64,000 bases of DNA from Coprinopsis marcescibilis (GCA_004369085.1 ML210150.1:310001-374000), one strand, 5' to 3'; counted from the first letter of the stretch, positions 9,929 through 23,079 are shown. Notes: generated by a model from the sequence alone, not told the origin. A program made the numbers and translations.

Positions 9929-12900
9929 TTATGACTGCGAGGTTTGATTGTTGTCGTCGTTGAGAAGTTGATCGACGATTTGTGACAGCTTTTCATCTCT
10001 TGAATAACCCGAATCGAAACCGTAGTAGGTTGGGTTGCTGGATATTCTGCGGGAAAGAAACGTGAAGGATAGTATGTCAAATAATTCTTGCCGCGTAAGC
10101 GTCTTCCTGTTGGATTGTAGCTTTGAGATCCAATTTCTCAGCTGGTTGAATTCAAGCAGCCGTGACTCGAGCGGCAAGCCCTCGTTCAGAAAACGCAAAT
10201 AAGTACCAAGTTGCTCTGCTTGACAGAACAAGTGGAATTGTCCGTTGCCAGCGTGCGAAATTGCCAAGCTTTGCATGCGAACGATGTCGGTGAGAGTGTA
10301 ATCTCGAATGCGACGTGCGTTAGATTCTGGTTCCACTTCAACGTACTGGGTTCCAAGGACGACGACGACCGATGATCGAGCCGGAATGTCCCAGCATGCA
10401 TCTTTTGGGGCCAAAAGCACGCGCACAACGCCCTCAACGTAAAGCTGGAGAATGAGGCTTCTATCGCGCTTGTGTATGCCGTGGTAGTAAAATCCAACGC
10501 CTTTGGCAATAAAGTCACCGAGATCCTGGTCTTGAAGCTGATCGCGGTATATCTGAGCCATTTCTTCGGACACGTGTTGCGGAAGATATCCCCTGGCGCT
10601 CTCTGAGTGGAGGGCTGATTGGGTGATGAGGTCGAGGGCAATGGGACGGCATTGAGCCTTGGAGGGAACAAACACGAGGGCGCACTCTGTTGAAAGTGTA
10701 CTTGCAATTGCTTGGTATGCTGGCTTAGCCATAGTCTTGAACAAGGCAGCTGAGTGGGGAAGGGTGAAGGGGTGGCCGTGGACTTTCAAAGACTGCTCCC
10801 TCTCTCGCGGTCGGAAACTGAACAGGGAGGTTGGTTCGACGTTGATCCAGTCAGCAAGATCGGCGGGGTTGTTCAGGGAGTCGCTGATGCCGATGAATCT
10901 CGTTGGGCTGGCCTGCGTTGCAAAGCGCAAGGTTGACACAGACAATTCGTACCCAGGATCCAACTGTTCTAGATGGTCGCATACGACGAGGTCGAGTTTT
11001 GTAATGGACAAGGATGCAGGTTGTAGAGATAATGCCGACAACAGCGTAGCAGGCGTGGCCAGGAATATTGATCGTTCCTTATACCTTAACAATTTGTGTG
11101 CTTCTGGGAACTCGATGTCGAACTTAACTCCCTGGGCACTGGATCGAAGATCAGCCTGTAGGGCCTGCAAAATCGATCTTTTTGGTGCCAAAACGATTAT
11201 CCAAGGACGGTCTTTGACCATCAACGTCCTGGGGTGTGAATTAGAATTGGTTAAACTGTTTTGAAATTAGCTCACTGTAATAACATCTCGATGAGAACCG
11301 TCTTTCCTGATCCCCCAGGGGAACAGAAAAGGGCATGTTCTCTCGAATGCATGATTGTCCAAAATACTTGAGTTTGTGTGATGTTGAGGTGGCTGAGATT
11401 TCCGGAATAATACTGCGCGATAGCGGGGTCCAACACCTTATCCACCGAGAGAAATGGTAGGTCTAATAACGGGCTGTGGCAGCTAGGGGGAGGGGGCATC
11501 ACGACACCGTCGAGTGGAATTTCCATATGATATTCTGCACCAATCCAATGGTCAGATACCCATCGAATAACCAACGACGGTGGCGCGTCGCTCCCAGATA
11601 TTGGAAGAATAAAATCAACGTCGAGGGACTGTGTCTGTTGATGAAAGGCCAAATGGGCGAGTTGGAAGATGTTGACACCCCCTTCGTCTTCTATCCAAAC
11701 CCAGAAAGGTTCTGTTGTTCCGTGGATCCTTGAATTCCAGCTGAAATTTCGGGAAACCACCAAGGACACTTTGAGGATATCATTCGCAAGGGGTTGAAGC
11801 CGATACGTGAATCTCGCTGAAGGAAATTGCTTTGCCGCGTTTGATATCGCCAGCCCTTGGAATTCGTTAAGGTGGATGAGCTTTCCGAGAGCTTCGGGGT
11901 CGGTTTCTACCAGCTCTTCGACCGGAACCTCGTCCGCCCATCGGCGTAGTGCACCCAATGTTTCTAATTTGAGCTGGGATTGCTCCAGCGGATGCTCGTA
12001 GGGCCACATCCGCTTTTCGACGGCTTTGCTCATACCGACCATAGTTAGCGTTACGTTGGCCCATTTCTTGCTGATTGAAATCTCCAGCAGTGCTCGAATG
12101 ATTCGACCGCTGTTCTGAGCCACATACGCCATGTCGGAGATGAGAGCGGACTCGTTAATGGTGTTTATCCTGGATATATAACTTTGCAGGAGGATGTTAA
12201 CCTTCCTTGCGTTCATGGTGGCAGCTGATGCTTTACAGTGCACCTTCTCGTCCTTGTTGGAAACCTAAAGTAGATATCAGAATGGGTTAAACTGTCATAT
12301 TAACGACCATACGCGCCTTGGACAAGCCAACCTCGCACGGGCAGCCTTTCAATAATTCTTCCAATTCGTCCATCTCAGCTTCTCGCAGTTGTATCTGGTC
12401 GAACTGAAAACGTACGTCAAAATCAGATGAACTGATATTGAGAATATCCTCCAACATACCTCTGTGCTTTGGCTAAGCATTCTCAGGACATCCGCTTCTG
12501 ACATTATTGGCCGAAATTCTGTGTTGAAGATTTCAACTGAGGCAGAGCGGATGTAATACTTGGCCGCGATCCGCCCAAGGTCCGTTATGTTCATGCTGCC
12601 ACTTCCTTCGTCGAAAATGATCATCTTCAGCTCCGCGAGCCTGCGAGCAGCGACTCTTATCAGTTCGTTGCGCTTGTTTCCGAGGCCCGGGTCGTCGGCA
12701 AGTGCATTCCCATCGATTCCTGGTGGAGGATTAGCACATGTGTTTTGGCGTTATCCGGACCAGATTACCGTATAAATAAGGATTCTTCCGCATCCTAACG
12801 TACAGATACGTGTATCCAAGCCATTGTACGGCATCTGAGCAATTTGAGACAGTGCCCAGGGAAATTTCTGCGTTTAAAGCATCTATCATTCCACTCTGGA

Positions 12901-15849
12901 ACCTAGGTATTTGTTAGGAATGGAATTCAAATCTCGAGACTATGGCAACGTACCTGGACTCTATGGGAAGCTATTGATCTTCAGTACCAGCTATTGTGGT
13001 AAGACGTTCAGAACTCACTGAAGAATTAGCGGCTTCAAGATAATGATGCAATTTGTCGTCCGTTGTGCATATGTAACCTTCTCCGCTGGATTCGAGTCCA
13101 GGTCGGCCAGCTCTGCCGAATATTTGCAGAACATCGAGGACCGAAAGGTCAGTCATCGCTCCTCTGGATGAATCGTAAACCTGGGTTCCTTTGATAATGA
13201 CTGGCTGGCACCTTCAGTGTCGTATCTCGACATATCATAAGATTGTCACTCACCCGCGTGGGCTGGTAAATTTACACCCCAAGCAAGGGTCGCCGTGCAG
13301 CAGAGCACCTAAAACAAGGTTCACTGATCCTGGAACTTTGGGGCAATATCACACTTACTTTGATGGCCCTTGATTCGAACAAACGTTCCATGATGTTTCT
13401 GTCGGATCTCAGCAAGCCTGCGTGATGAATCCCGAATCCATTATCGAACAGGAATTTCATTTCCTTGTTGCGTGATTTCCCCACTTCTGTTCGGAACTGG
13501 CTCCACTGAGGATGCTCGTCGCACAGGAAAGCATCCGAGTTTCCCTCCGCGATGCTCATCTCACGAAGATACATAGCTGTTTTTGCCGTTTCTTTACGAG
13601 AGTGCACGAACACCATGACTTGATGACCTTGCTCGACGAGTTCAGCCACTTTCTTGAAGGTGACTGTATCCATGTTCTTCTTCGACAATGCACTACCAGA
13701 TTTACCCTTTATTCCAATAAAATGTTGTTCCAGAGGGACAGGCCTGAAGGACGAGTCAAAGAAGAATAGCCCTTTCTGTGGGGAGACGCTGCGGATCAAG
13801 GTTAGGGCAGGTACCCTTCCAAAGGGAACTGTTGCCCACCTGAGAAACTGTGCCACGTCTACGTAGTTGGGTAGAGTCGCACTGAGGCCGACTATCCGTA
13901 CGACAGTTTGACTGGATTCAACCTGTCGCAGCGTTCTGGCCACGATGGTCTCGAGCACCGCGCCACGGCTTTCGTTTAACAAATGTATTTCGTCCAGGAT
14001 GAGTAGCTTGATGCTCTATGACCCATCGTCGTTAAGCCATCTCGTTTTGAAATGGACACCACGTACTGACGCCAGTTCTCCTTCCCCTGTGGGCTTTCTG
14101 GTTACAACGTCCCATTTTTCTGGCGTAGTGACAATAACCTGGGTTTCGGCAATCTCAGACTTGGACATCTGCATGTCACCTATGCGCGAGTAAGTAATTA
14201 CATGGTCACACGAGAGTGGCCTGGCAAACCTGTGAGTTCTCGCACAACGATAGACAGCCATCTTAATCTTTTGCTAAATTTCCTTGTGATTTCGGAAGCT
14301 AGTGCCTTCATCGGAGCACTTGTAAATGTAAGTTGGAGCCAAGATGGCGAGGAAATAAAGAAAGAAGTCTCACACGTAGATTATCTTGAAGGCATTTCGG
14401 CGGATACTATCCCTTAGATTCCTGTCAGGGTCTCGATACAGATTCAAGACCCGGAGGATAGAAAGCAATGCAACATCGGTTTTCCCCTAAGATTGTCAAT
14501 AAGCACCAAAGCCAGGAGAAGGTGCGAACTTACAGCACCAGTTGGAGCTAGTACATGATATAAGAACGAGACTGCGAAAAAACACGTAGAACCTTACCGC
14601 AAACGAGCATATTCTCATTAGTCCTGTAGGCAACTGGGTAAACAATCGATTGGATCCGGTTCAGAGAGCGGTATGCCTGACGAATCATGATCATGATTAA
14701 CCATATAACCCGAAAACCCAATTATGTTGAGCGTTGCGTACCGAGAAACATCCTTTCGCAAGCGGGTCTAACTCTTCGATGGTTATTTGACGTTCCGTGG
14801 TTCGAGGGGGGACTGCTCTGGCAGGTGGGATCACGAATTCCTCGTATTCCTATGTTCAAGGTAAGCCGCGGGAACTTTGGGGTTCAATATTAAACAGACT
14901 TCATGCAATGTGCGGGTAGTTCCAAGAGGGAGGCTGTACTTGCTTCCAAATTGAGACAGCATAGAGCCACCGCTTGCGAAGCTTTGGCTTGTGTAGACAT
15001 GTGGTAACTGTTCTGTAGCGCTCTGGAGCTGTGGATCAGTGAAACCCTCTCTTGGTTGCGGATAATTCGGATTTCGGAGACTCACTGGGTTGCTAACACC
15101 TGTGAACAGAGGCCTTGAAGCTTTAGCTTGAAATGATGCCTCCATTCGACTTCGCGCATCTGAGAACAATTGTTCGGCGGAATGTGACTTTCGGGTGCTA
15201 GATGCATCTGAATGCAATCTCCCTTCAATCTAGTCCATTCGTCTTGGTCAACTGTCCATTACAAAGCACTCGAGAAACTAACCTCCTGGATGAACTCTTG
15301 TCGGTGCGGAAGGATTTCTGAGACGAGGTCTAACCTTTCATAGCCAAAGTTTTCCGCCAAATCTTCAGAAACCTCATCTTCAGATGCACTCGACGACAGT
15401 ACGTTCAGTACCGCTTGCCAGACTGAGCTACGATATAATCGGGACAAGTTAGATATCGAAAGGCACTACTGATGCACATTGCTTCGCACCGGTCGAAGCT
15501 ATCCCAGAGGCTATCGTCCAAGATTCTATGACCAGAGGCGCTTGATCGTGATCCTTGAGTGTATCCAAATTCAGAGTACACCGATATGACACCCTCCACC
15601 AGAAGAATTTCATTGTCTTTCACGTCCACATCCTCCTGGTTATTCTTATATATCTGGCTGCTCGAGAAGCTGCGGAAAGAGGTCAAACTGAGGAATCGAA
15701 GAATCGGTTCGTTGTGATCACTTTCAAACGTACACATTTAAATTCGTCCATTCAGAGAATCCCGCTGGGTTGCCAGCTGTGAGTTTGTCGATGTCCGTTT
15801 CTCCAATCAGGGATTCTAGATGCAAGCGAATACTGTCGTCGGCGGCCAT
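9929..15849 (-). CDS. SLH1: Ski2-like RNA helicase of the Slh1/ASCC3 type with degenerate second cassette
   Basis: Slh1 (Rqt2) is the helicase of the ribosome-quality-control trigger complex that splits collided ribosomes; ASCC3 is the animal form. The N-terminus ([11 protein letters not shown] at 15849, or in-frame ATG at 16011) leads to LPLGTTRT and [19 protein letters not shown], typical of the family. Cassette 1 is intact: APTGAGKT rebuilt over introns (about 14520-14600), [47 protein letters not shown] winged-helix region ([14 protein letters not shown]) and a Sec63 domain follow. Cassette 2 keeps SPGGSGKT but has VVCDHLEQL in place of a DExH box and lacks the GRAGRPG motif. The protein ends soon after at 9929-9931, with no second Sec63 domain evident. 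Roughly 1,500 residues, many introns. Confidence 0.87.
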
Positions 15850-16159
15850 ATTACTTTTATGCAGTGATCTACGCGGGATTGAGATGGAATCGGAATGGAG
15901 GGGAACCAATTGGATTGAAGTCAACTTGAACAAGGAATCCAGTGCATGAACGCTTGATTCGGATCCGCAAAACACGCGGCCGCGATCTTCTGCATCCTTC
16001 TCTTTAGTCACAATTCCGAGTCAGCCAAAACAACGTTGACCTGGCCGCGATGGGCACCAGTATCGTAGAGATTACTTTACTAAAATCAATTAAATACAAC
16101 AAAAGAGAGTTGTCCTATAGGTAATTAAAGTAACGGTACGATGTGGATGAGTTCTATTT
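15850..16159. other. Short gap between helicase start and EFR3 stop
   Basis: About 310 bp that hold the helicase 5' leader and the EFR3 3' region. The helicase frame stays open upstream to an ATG at 16011, so part of this may be coding. Nothing else seen. Confidence 0.5.
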
Positions 16160-19100
16160 TCAATTGTCCGTTTTCTGAAAACTGGAAAATGGTGCTTTGA
16201 GCAGATTGGCTCCTTGCTTGCCGATCCCAAGCTTCGACAACACTTCCCGAACGTCGCCGTTGTTTGATCCACGTCTGGGTCCTGAGCTGGCCTTCGTCCT
16301 CGAGCGAGTTGGAGTGAGCCTGAGCACACCCTCTCCTAGTCCACCGTGACCGGTGGTCATTGACGAAGGATAATCGAAAGTAGAAATAGACGCAGGCCTC
16401 CCCAAAGCTGGGTTAGACATCCCGTTCCTACCCTCAAGGGCTTCACGAAGATCAGACACTCCTAACCCCCGAGTTGACCTAGCTAAACTCTGCAAGGACA
16501 TGTTTTCGATCTGCATCAAAGCCGGGGAAATTTTCAATAACGGAGATATATTGTCTCCTCGGACGCTCGCATCAAACCTATTTGCCCTTTCGTCTGGAAC
16601 TGGTTGTGGTTAGACGTTTGTGCTTGTGAAAGGCAACCGGACTTACAGTTCTGTAGAGCCAGCTGAGGGGTCCACTTCCTTGCAAATCTTTGGCAAATGT
16701 CATGTTTACCCATCCCCAGCGCGTCTTGCACAGCGATGCTCTCCGAAAGTAAACGGGGTGCGCATGTAGAGTTCAGTTCACCCCTTCTAATAAACTCCGC
16801 ATCGCTCCCTACAACCTGTGTATACGATGGAGATCAGTTGAGAAACTTGGGACGATACATAGCATAGCACGAACCTTGGAACAGAGATCAACGAGCTCAG
16901 TGCAATGCCAGTTGTTTCCGATTACTTTCCATACCTCCGCAATAAAATTCCGGAGCTGGATAGCTTCGCCATCGATGACTTCAACGCTTGCAACATGTGC
17001 GTCCAATTGCAAAAGAAATGGAACTCCAGTGAGAAGGCCGCGAATTGGTAACTCCTCATGAACGACTTTCAAAACGTCCAAAAGGTTTTTATAATCGGCG
17101 GTCCACCCAGTTACCGGAGGCTGAAGAACCGGTTTATGTTGCGTCAGTCGACGCATCTGGGATATCTTTCTAGCCTTGGGTCTATGTGATAGTGATTCCG
17201 AACGTCGAGGACCTGGACCAGACGAGACAATGGGTTGGCCTTTGGTGGATGATCCTGGGTTTGCTGAATCTGCATGCGGATCCTGCGCAGTTGTCGAGGA
17301 GGGTATCGGGTTGGTGGCAAGTATGTAGGCGTACGCATGAAGTGAGTTGAGAAATCGGCTTCCAGAATCCCCGGAATGTAAGAAGAGGTTGACATTAGCC
17401 GCCTGAAGCATCGAACCGTCGGCGAGTTTTTTGACTCTTCGGACTCCGTCCCACTCAAGACTGTCTCCAAGTTTAGGCATCTCCTCCTTGAGATAATAGA
17501 CAAGCAGGCCGGAGTATTCGGACCTGACTTGGGGATCTGGGTCACATATTAAAGACAGTGAATCTTGCCATGTCTCTGGAGATATTCGTGTCCTACGTGG
17601 CGCGACTTCTGGAAGCTTATCTGGTTTCTGGATTTCGATAACGGGAACAGGGTCATCCGTGTCAGCACCGCCTTGTGCCTTTGTTGCGCCTGACGTAGCC
17701 ACCGCTTCGTATTCGTCTGTGACTTTGAGGAGACCCATAAGCGCAGCCATCAGATGGCAGATGGCGTACGAACGGCCATTCTGGACGGAGTTGCCGCTCA
17801 ATCCCTGAACTTCAATCATGGTAATGCGGTTGATCAATTCACCCTTTAACGGTGTCAGACGGTGTTAAGAGTAGGGAGCGATTCGACTAACCGCGAGGTC
17901 CTGGATTTGATCAGAATAGTAAACATGACACCCCAGGGAACCAATACATTTGATAACATGAGGGATTAGTGGATCGCTTGAGTATATGGATGTTCTCCGC
18001 AGCAGAAGAGTCAACAAGTTGGACATCAAGTCTGCCGAAGACAAGTTGATGAGAGGAGTTGACGATGTGAACACTGAAGCAACCATGGATGCAAGTGCTA
18101 TTTGTCGAGGCGAAACCGTTGGGGCATCTTGCTGTTCGAGTAGCTTTTCGACCAACCAAGTAGGCGCCACAAAGCGATATTGGTACTGCGCCCACTCTAC
18201 AGCCTTTCTAATATACCATCGACAATGGTCGATATCTTCCCAACCATTGATCTTGCTGAGGTTTTCGAAAGTAGACTGCATGATGTTGCCCAGCTGAGCC
18301 CCTCCCGCGTGATTCAGCAACGAGAAGAGAGCCCGCAATCCTGCGTCGGCAACGTCGTTTGAGGTTGGGCCCTTGTCGCCGTCGACGTGTAGGTGAATAG
18401 ACGCTGCTCTCCGCTCCAAAGCAGGTCTGATGCGGAACTCAGCCAGGTAAGGAGAGCCTGGGGAGTCTCTTGTGACAGAGGACCTAGCAAGTTTTGAGTC
18501 TAGCAGCCAGCAGTGCCCCGATGATGATAAACATACTGATCTTCCAGAGTCTTGATATCCGTTTCAAACAAAGATTTCAAGATGGGTTTCATAAGGATTA
18601 GCACCTGGGCCTTGAATTGCCTGGAATCATTGTACAACGCTTCAGAGTTTAAAGCACCAGTAATGGCTGCGAAGCCAATTAGGCGAGTTCTTGAGACTAT
18701 CAGAGACGAGTCAATCGTGTTATATCAAAGGCGCACCTGTTCCTGATTTCCTGGTCGTTCGTATCCGAACTGCTGAGGTCGGCGAAATGTTGCAAAACGG
18801 AAAGATAATTCTCCGTCAGTGTTTGATCGGCGCCGATGAGATTGCCATTTGTATACGTGGTCCAGGCAGTAAACTGGGGTTTATCAGCAGAAGCACATAC
18901 GACAGGGACTACAACTTACCACACTGGCAACTCTGGCAACTACTTCGAGGTCTTGGGGAGCTGCACCGAGGGTGACATGCAGAGAAGAAATCAAGAACGG
19001 AGACACCAGGGCAATGTCTCGCCGACATTCAGTCGCAAGCGCACGTAATATTGCCAAAGAGATAAGCAGCGAGCTATACGCGCAAGTCAGTACGTGTAAA

Positions 19101-19411
19101 GAAGCTGCGCGAGTAGACTGACGATCTGGCCCTGAGGTTCCCTGACTTGGCCTTCTTGGATTCGGCCTGTACTCTTTTTTCTATTTCTGGTCCAAGTTTC
19201 GCAAGCTTTCCGGGGTGGTTAGAACTAACGGCGGCGTTGTAAGTATATGATTGACACAGTTCACTGAAGCTAAGGCATACGCATGGTATGTCAACCGACT
19301 AAGCTCGTGGGCACTTGGAGAATAATCCGGCCCCGCTGTCAGCAATGCAGAAGTCGGGGGATAACAGGAGTTGAGGAGTTGAACATGATTTGGGGTAAAA
19401 AGAAAGCGCAT
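16160..19411 (-). CDS. EFR3: EFR3, plasma-membrane anchor of the PI4-kinase Stt4 complex
   Basis: EFR3 is a helical-repeat peripheral membrane protein that with Ypp1 places PI4-kinase Stt4 at the plasma membrane. The N-terminus is diagnostic: FTPNHVQLLNSCYPP, then LTAGPDYSPSAHELSRLTY from the ATG at 19411, then NHPGKLAKLGPEIEKRV in the next exon. The body is helical-repeat-like (LRALFSLLNHAGGAQLGN, LPIRGLLTGVPFLLQLD). The C-terminal part is low-complexity and Ser-rich, ending SSFQKTDN at 16160-16162. The N-terminal Cys is a possible palmitoylation site, as in orthologues. About ten introns, roughly 880 residues. Both flanking genes are on the same strand. Confidence 0.88.
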
Positions 19412-19934
19412 TGAAATTTATTAAGGAATGTATAGCAGTCAGTTGAGGTCTAAGGCATAAGAGTATAGAGAGTTTAACGGAGGGAAGGAAGCGCCCAATG
19501 TGTAGTATGCGGAGTCGTGACGCAGGCACTTACGGTTCCCGGAGGAGCCGGGCCTGCTCAGTGGCTTCAGATCCAAGCGAGGCCAAGCACAGACAAGCAC
19601 TGAGATGTCTATAAATTATCGGGGTTCTGTTTTTGTCAACGCATAATCGACAAAGGTTTACGCCACCAAGCCAGTATACGGTGTTCGCAGAAAGGGTGAG
19701 ATTAAAATTCTTTTGACTTTTATGATGATTTCGAGCTGTGCACCAGGCCAAGAGTGCTTTTGCACTCGCCGACGATATACTCTGCCCGTCCTCCTATACG
19801 CTTGGAGGACCTGACTTTTCTCCCAAACCTGCTTCTTTTGCAACCAATCATCTAACAATTTTCTCTTCAGATACCTTCCACTGGCAGCCACATTGTAAAC
19901 TACTTTTAGCACTGGATGTATGATTATGATCAAC
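19412..19934. other. Intergenic gap between EFR3 and the BRCT protein
   Basis: About 520 bp holding the EFR3 promoter and the BRCT gene 3' region. A minus-strand open frame at 19658-19951 has no recognisable domain and overlaps the end of the BRCT gene in another frame, so I do not call it. Confidence 0.5.
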
Positions 19935-20825
19935 CTAAATGCCACCAACAACCTCTGGTCCCCGCGTACTGCGATCTACCTTGACAGAATACGGTGCCTC
20001 TGAACGACGCTTCCCCGAGCCATGGCTTTCTATGACCCATGCAGGTTTCACGATGTATGGGATGTGGCTTTTGGCCCGTAGGTATTTCTGCGATTTCGAG
20101 CCACTGAGGCCAGAAGATGTAACGATGTGAGTGCAACGGGAAGATGTCGACCTAGCATGCGTGATTCGTAGGTGAGCAAGTGGGAAAGTACCTTGGAAAC
20201 ATGTATTAGTTGCAACTCACACGACCTTTCCACCACTTTCCGCAATCAGCCTCTTGATCTCGATGTCTGTGGTGTCTTCGAGGTACCCATTGATATAAAT
20301 CCGCAGATTCGCGAATATCTGAGGGATTTCCGACGATGACCCTGCTTGTTGAAGCCTCAATTTCGATTCTCGGCGAGCGAAATACTGCTTTCTCGCCAGG
20401 TTCCCTCCATCAGAAACCTGGTGACCGGTCGATGTTGAGACGACCACATCTGTCATTCAGAAGTTGGTTTTCCGCTCCTTGGTTAAGGTTGTGCCTGCGT
20501 ACCTGAGCGCTCTACGATGTCGGAGTGCGTGATCGGGTTGCTCTTACTGCCCAGTGTTTGGAGCAGCACCTGGTTGAGGACCTCCCTTGAGGATTCACAT
20601 GCACGGCTGACATGAAATTGGTCAGACGGGTATGTTGAGGGTACATACTTACAAGGCTCACAATTTAGAGATTGCTTGAGAGCCCATCGCGTCCTTCAAG
20701 TTGGTTCCTGGTTGCGCTGCACGGGAACTTTGGGAGGCCTGAGAGGTTGAAGGTCCACATTCTTTGTTGCCTGCAGTTGGTGTTCCAGCGAGAGAGCGCT
20801 TAACAACTGGGAAATATCGTTCCAT
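19935..20825 (-). CDS. Short REV1-type BRCT protein without a polymerase
   Basis: An ATG at 20823-20825 opens MERYFPVVKRSLAG. After a Ser/Thr-rich stretch and two introns the protein reads ARKQYFARRES, then a complete BRCT domain: IFANLRIYINGYLED, LIAESGGKV, THIVTSSGLSGSKSQK and VKPAWVIES. The last half is rebuilt by joining a gtgagt donor near 20215 to an acceptor near 20153; the join restores the frame exactly. The stop is at 19935-19937, giving about 225 residues. The INGY and THIV signatures and the preceding KQYF segment resemble the N-terminal BRCT of translesion polymerase REV1. No polymerase fold or C-terminal domain follows, because EFR3 comes next. Likely nuclear; partners unknown. 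It is divergent from folylpolyglutamate synthase. Confidence 0.8.
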
Positions 20826-20972
20826 ATATTTTGAGTCTTGGGGGTGTATCCCGATGTTATGCGGTTTTCATGTTCGCCGAGCGAATCACAGTGTTGGCGT
20901 CAGTACTGGTGGTATTCAGTTCGAGACACTGGCGCGTAAGTTGAGTCGCGTGAATATTTGCAGGACCACGGC

Positions 20973-20978
20973 CACGTG
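20973..20978. promoter_or_regulatory. CACGTG E-box between BRCT gene and folylpolyglutamate synthase
   Basis: Perfect CACGTG in the 240-bp divergent promoter, 88 bp before the first synthase ATG. In yeast, Cbf1 binds this core at methionine-pathway genes; here that is inference. Confidence 0.4.
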
Positions 20979-21065
20979 ACAGTCCTATTCCCTATGTTGC
21001 CTACTTACTGGCCCCGCGGGTCTTCTTCGGTCCGAACTCGACAGCGTCCCAATGAAATTAGCGGA

Positions 21066-23079
21066 ATGCGTCTTAATCTGCCCATAGTCTATCGATTACT
21101 CCGACTCCGCCTACGCCCCCAAACCGAGTTCAAGCGTTCAATGTCGACAAGAACTTACCAGGAGGCGGTCGAAAGGCTGAATACCCTGCAGTCAAATGCC
21201 GCTACTCTCGAAGCCGTTCGAGCATCGGGAGGACGGCTAAGTCAATTTGCAATACCCGAGATGGTAGAATACCTGGAGCGGATAGGATACAAGGTATGTA
21301 TAGTCCTTGCAGATAAGACATACACTGATCTTCCGTCAGCCAGACGATTTAAATGCATTGAATGTAATCCATATCACAGGTACTAAAGGCAAAGGCTCCA
21401 CGAGTGCCTTCGCAGATACCATCCTTCGACGCACAAGACCGGATTGGAAAGTTGGTACGAAAAACATTTTCTCTGGATCCCTCAAGGAGCCTAACGCGTT
21501 AGACGTACCAGGTCTGTACACGTCGCCACATCTCGTCGCCGTACGGGAAAGAATAAGGATTAACGGAACTCCCTTATCAGAGGAGGCATTCACCAAATAC
21601 TTTTTTGAAGTCTGGGATAGACTAGAGAAAAATATCACAGTAAGTTTTGAGATGTTTCTGAGACCCAACTCAACCATAGTTCAGAGGACCCACGAAAGCA
21701 CGTCGCTAATGCCAGGATACTTTCGCTTCATAACCCTCCTCGCCTTCCATGCTTTCCTCGAATCCAAAGTCGATGCTACTATCCTGGAAGTTGGTGTTGG
21801 TGGGACCTATGACAGCACAAATATCGTGCCGAAGCCGATTGTCACTGGAATCAGCACACTTGGAATCGATCATGTGTTCGTCCTTGGAAAGACTCTTGAA
21901 GAAATCGCTTGGCAAAAGGGGGGAATTTACAAGGCATATTTATCTCTCTTTCTTTTTTCTGAGTCCCATCCTCATATTTCCACAGGAAGGTGTACCAGCG
22001 TTGACCGTGGACCAGACTGAATCGGCCCTAGACGTTCTCAGGGCGAGGAGCCATGAATTGAAGGTACTGCACATATAAATCATTCTCTCCAGCCCTTCGC
22101 TTAGGCGTCCGATCCAGGCGTCGTCTTTCAAAGTTATCTCCCCCATATCCGGAATCTCAGATGTTAAGCTAGGTCAGTATGTAAGATGTTGGCTCTGTTG
22201 GCTGTAGTTATTGACTTCTCACCAGGACTGGCCGGAAAACATCAAGTTGGGAATGCCAACCTTGCTGTTCATCTAACTCGGGAATTCCTCAAGGTTAAGC
22301 AAGTTCCCCTAGACATCAACAAGGAGTCACTCTCAGTGGCAGAAATTGAAGGGCTGACTTCGACACGGTGGCCAGGTCGCTGTCAAGAAGTCGTTGACCC
22401 TCGAAGGACCAACACGACATGGTTCCTTGATGGCGCCCATACAGTAGAGAGTCTGCGTTGCTGTTTCGAATGGTTCGTGAACCCTGGTTCGGGAATCCCT
22501 GATCAGGCCAGTCAGACAGAGGTAAAAGAGTAACGATTTTCAACGTCTGTCCGTATTCATCCCATTGACATAATAACACAGACCATTCCGAGTTCTCGTT
22601 TTCAACTGCACGAGCGGACGATCTGGAGCTAGCTTTCTAGGAGTCATTCTGGATACCATCAACGTACGCTTGCAGCAGCTAGAGAGCGATGCCACCACGG
22701 TTGGGTTCTTCGACCGTGTTATCTTTTGCACGAACGTCACATACGCAGATGGTGAATTCAAAGGAGGTAAGTGGTGTGCGCTTTTCTATGGGAATGGTTT
22801 TGCTTAGTTGTACCGAAAATAGATCTGGCTACCAAAGCAACCTCGGAGGCAGATTTAGCATCGTTGAAAACTCAGCAAGAACTGGCATCGGCTTGGTCCT
22901 CTCATCTTCCTCAGTACCCGCCATCCCAAATTCTTGTTTTGCCGTCCATTGAACATGCTATTCGAAGCATTGGTTCCTTCAATACCGAGGGGGGACATGT
23001 TCAAGTTGTCGTAACAGGGAGCTTGCACTTGGTCGGGGGCGTCATAGAAGTTGCTGGTCTTAGTGACATCGCTTTATAG
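21066..23079 (+). CDS. MET7: Folylpolyglutamate synthase
   Basis: Adds glutamates to folates using ATP, which retains them in cytosol and mitochondria and makes them good substrates for methionine synthase. The P-loop is GTKGKGST, rebuilt right after an intron at about 21294-21340. Other family blocks are GLYTSPHL, RERIRINGTPLSEE, LEVGVGGTYDSTN, LGIDHVFVLG, IAWQKGGI and WFLDGAHTVES. The C-terminus closes GVIEVAGLSDIAL with TAG at 23077-23079. The first ATG (21066) yields an Arg/Leu-rich leader, MRLNLPIVYRLLRLRLRPQ, typical of a mitochondrial presequence; a second in-frame ATG at 21141 (MSTRTYQEA) would give the cytosolic form. About seven introns, roughly 520 residues. Confidence 0.92.

Noticed and set aside
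19658..19951. 97-residue minus-strand open frame
   Set aside because: No domain, no splice logic, and it overlaps the end of the BRCT gene in another frame.
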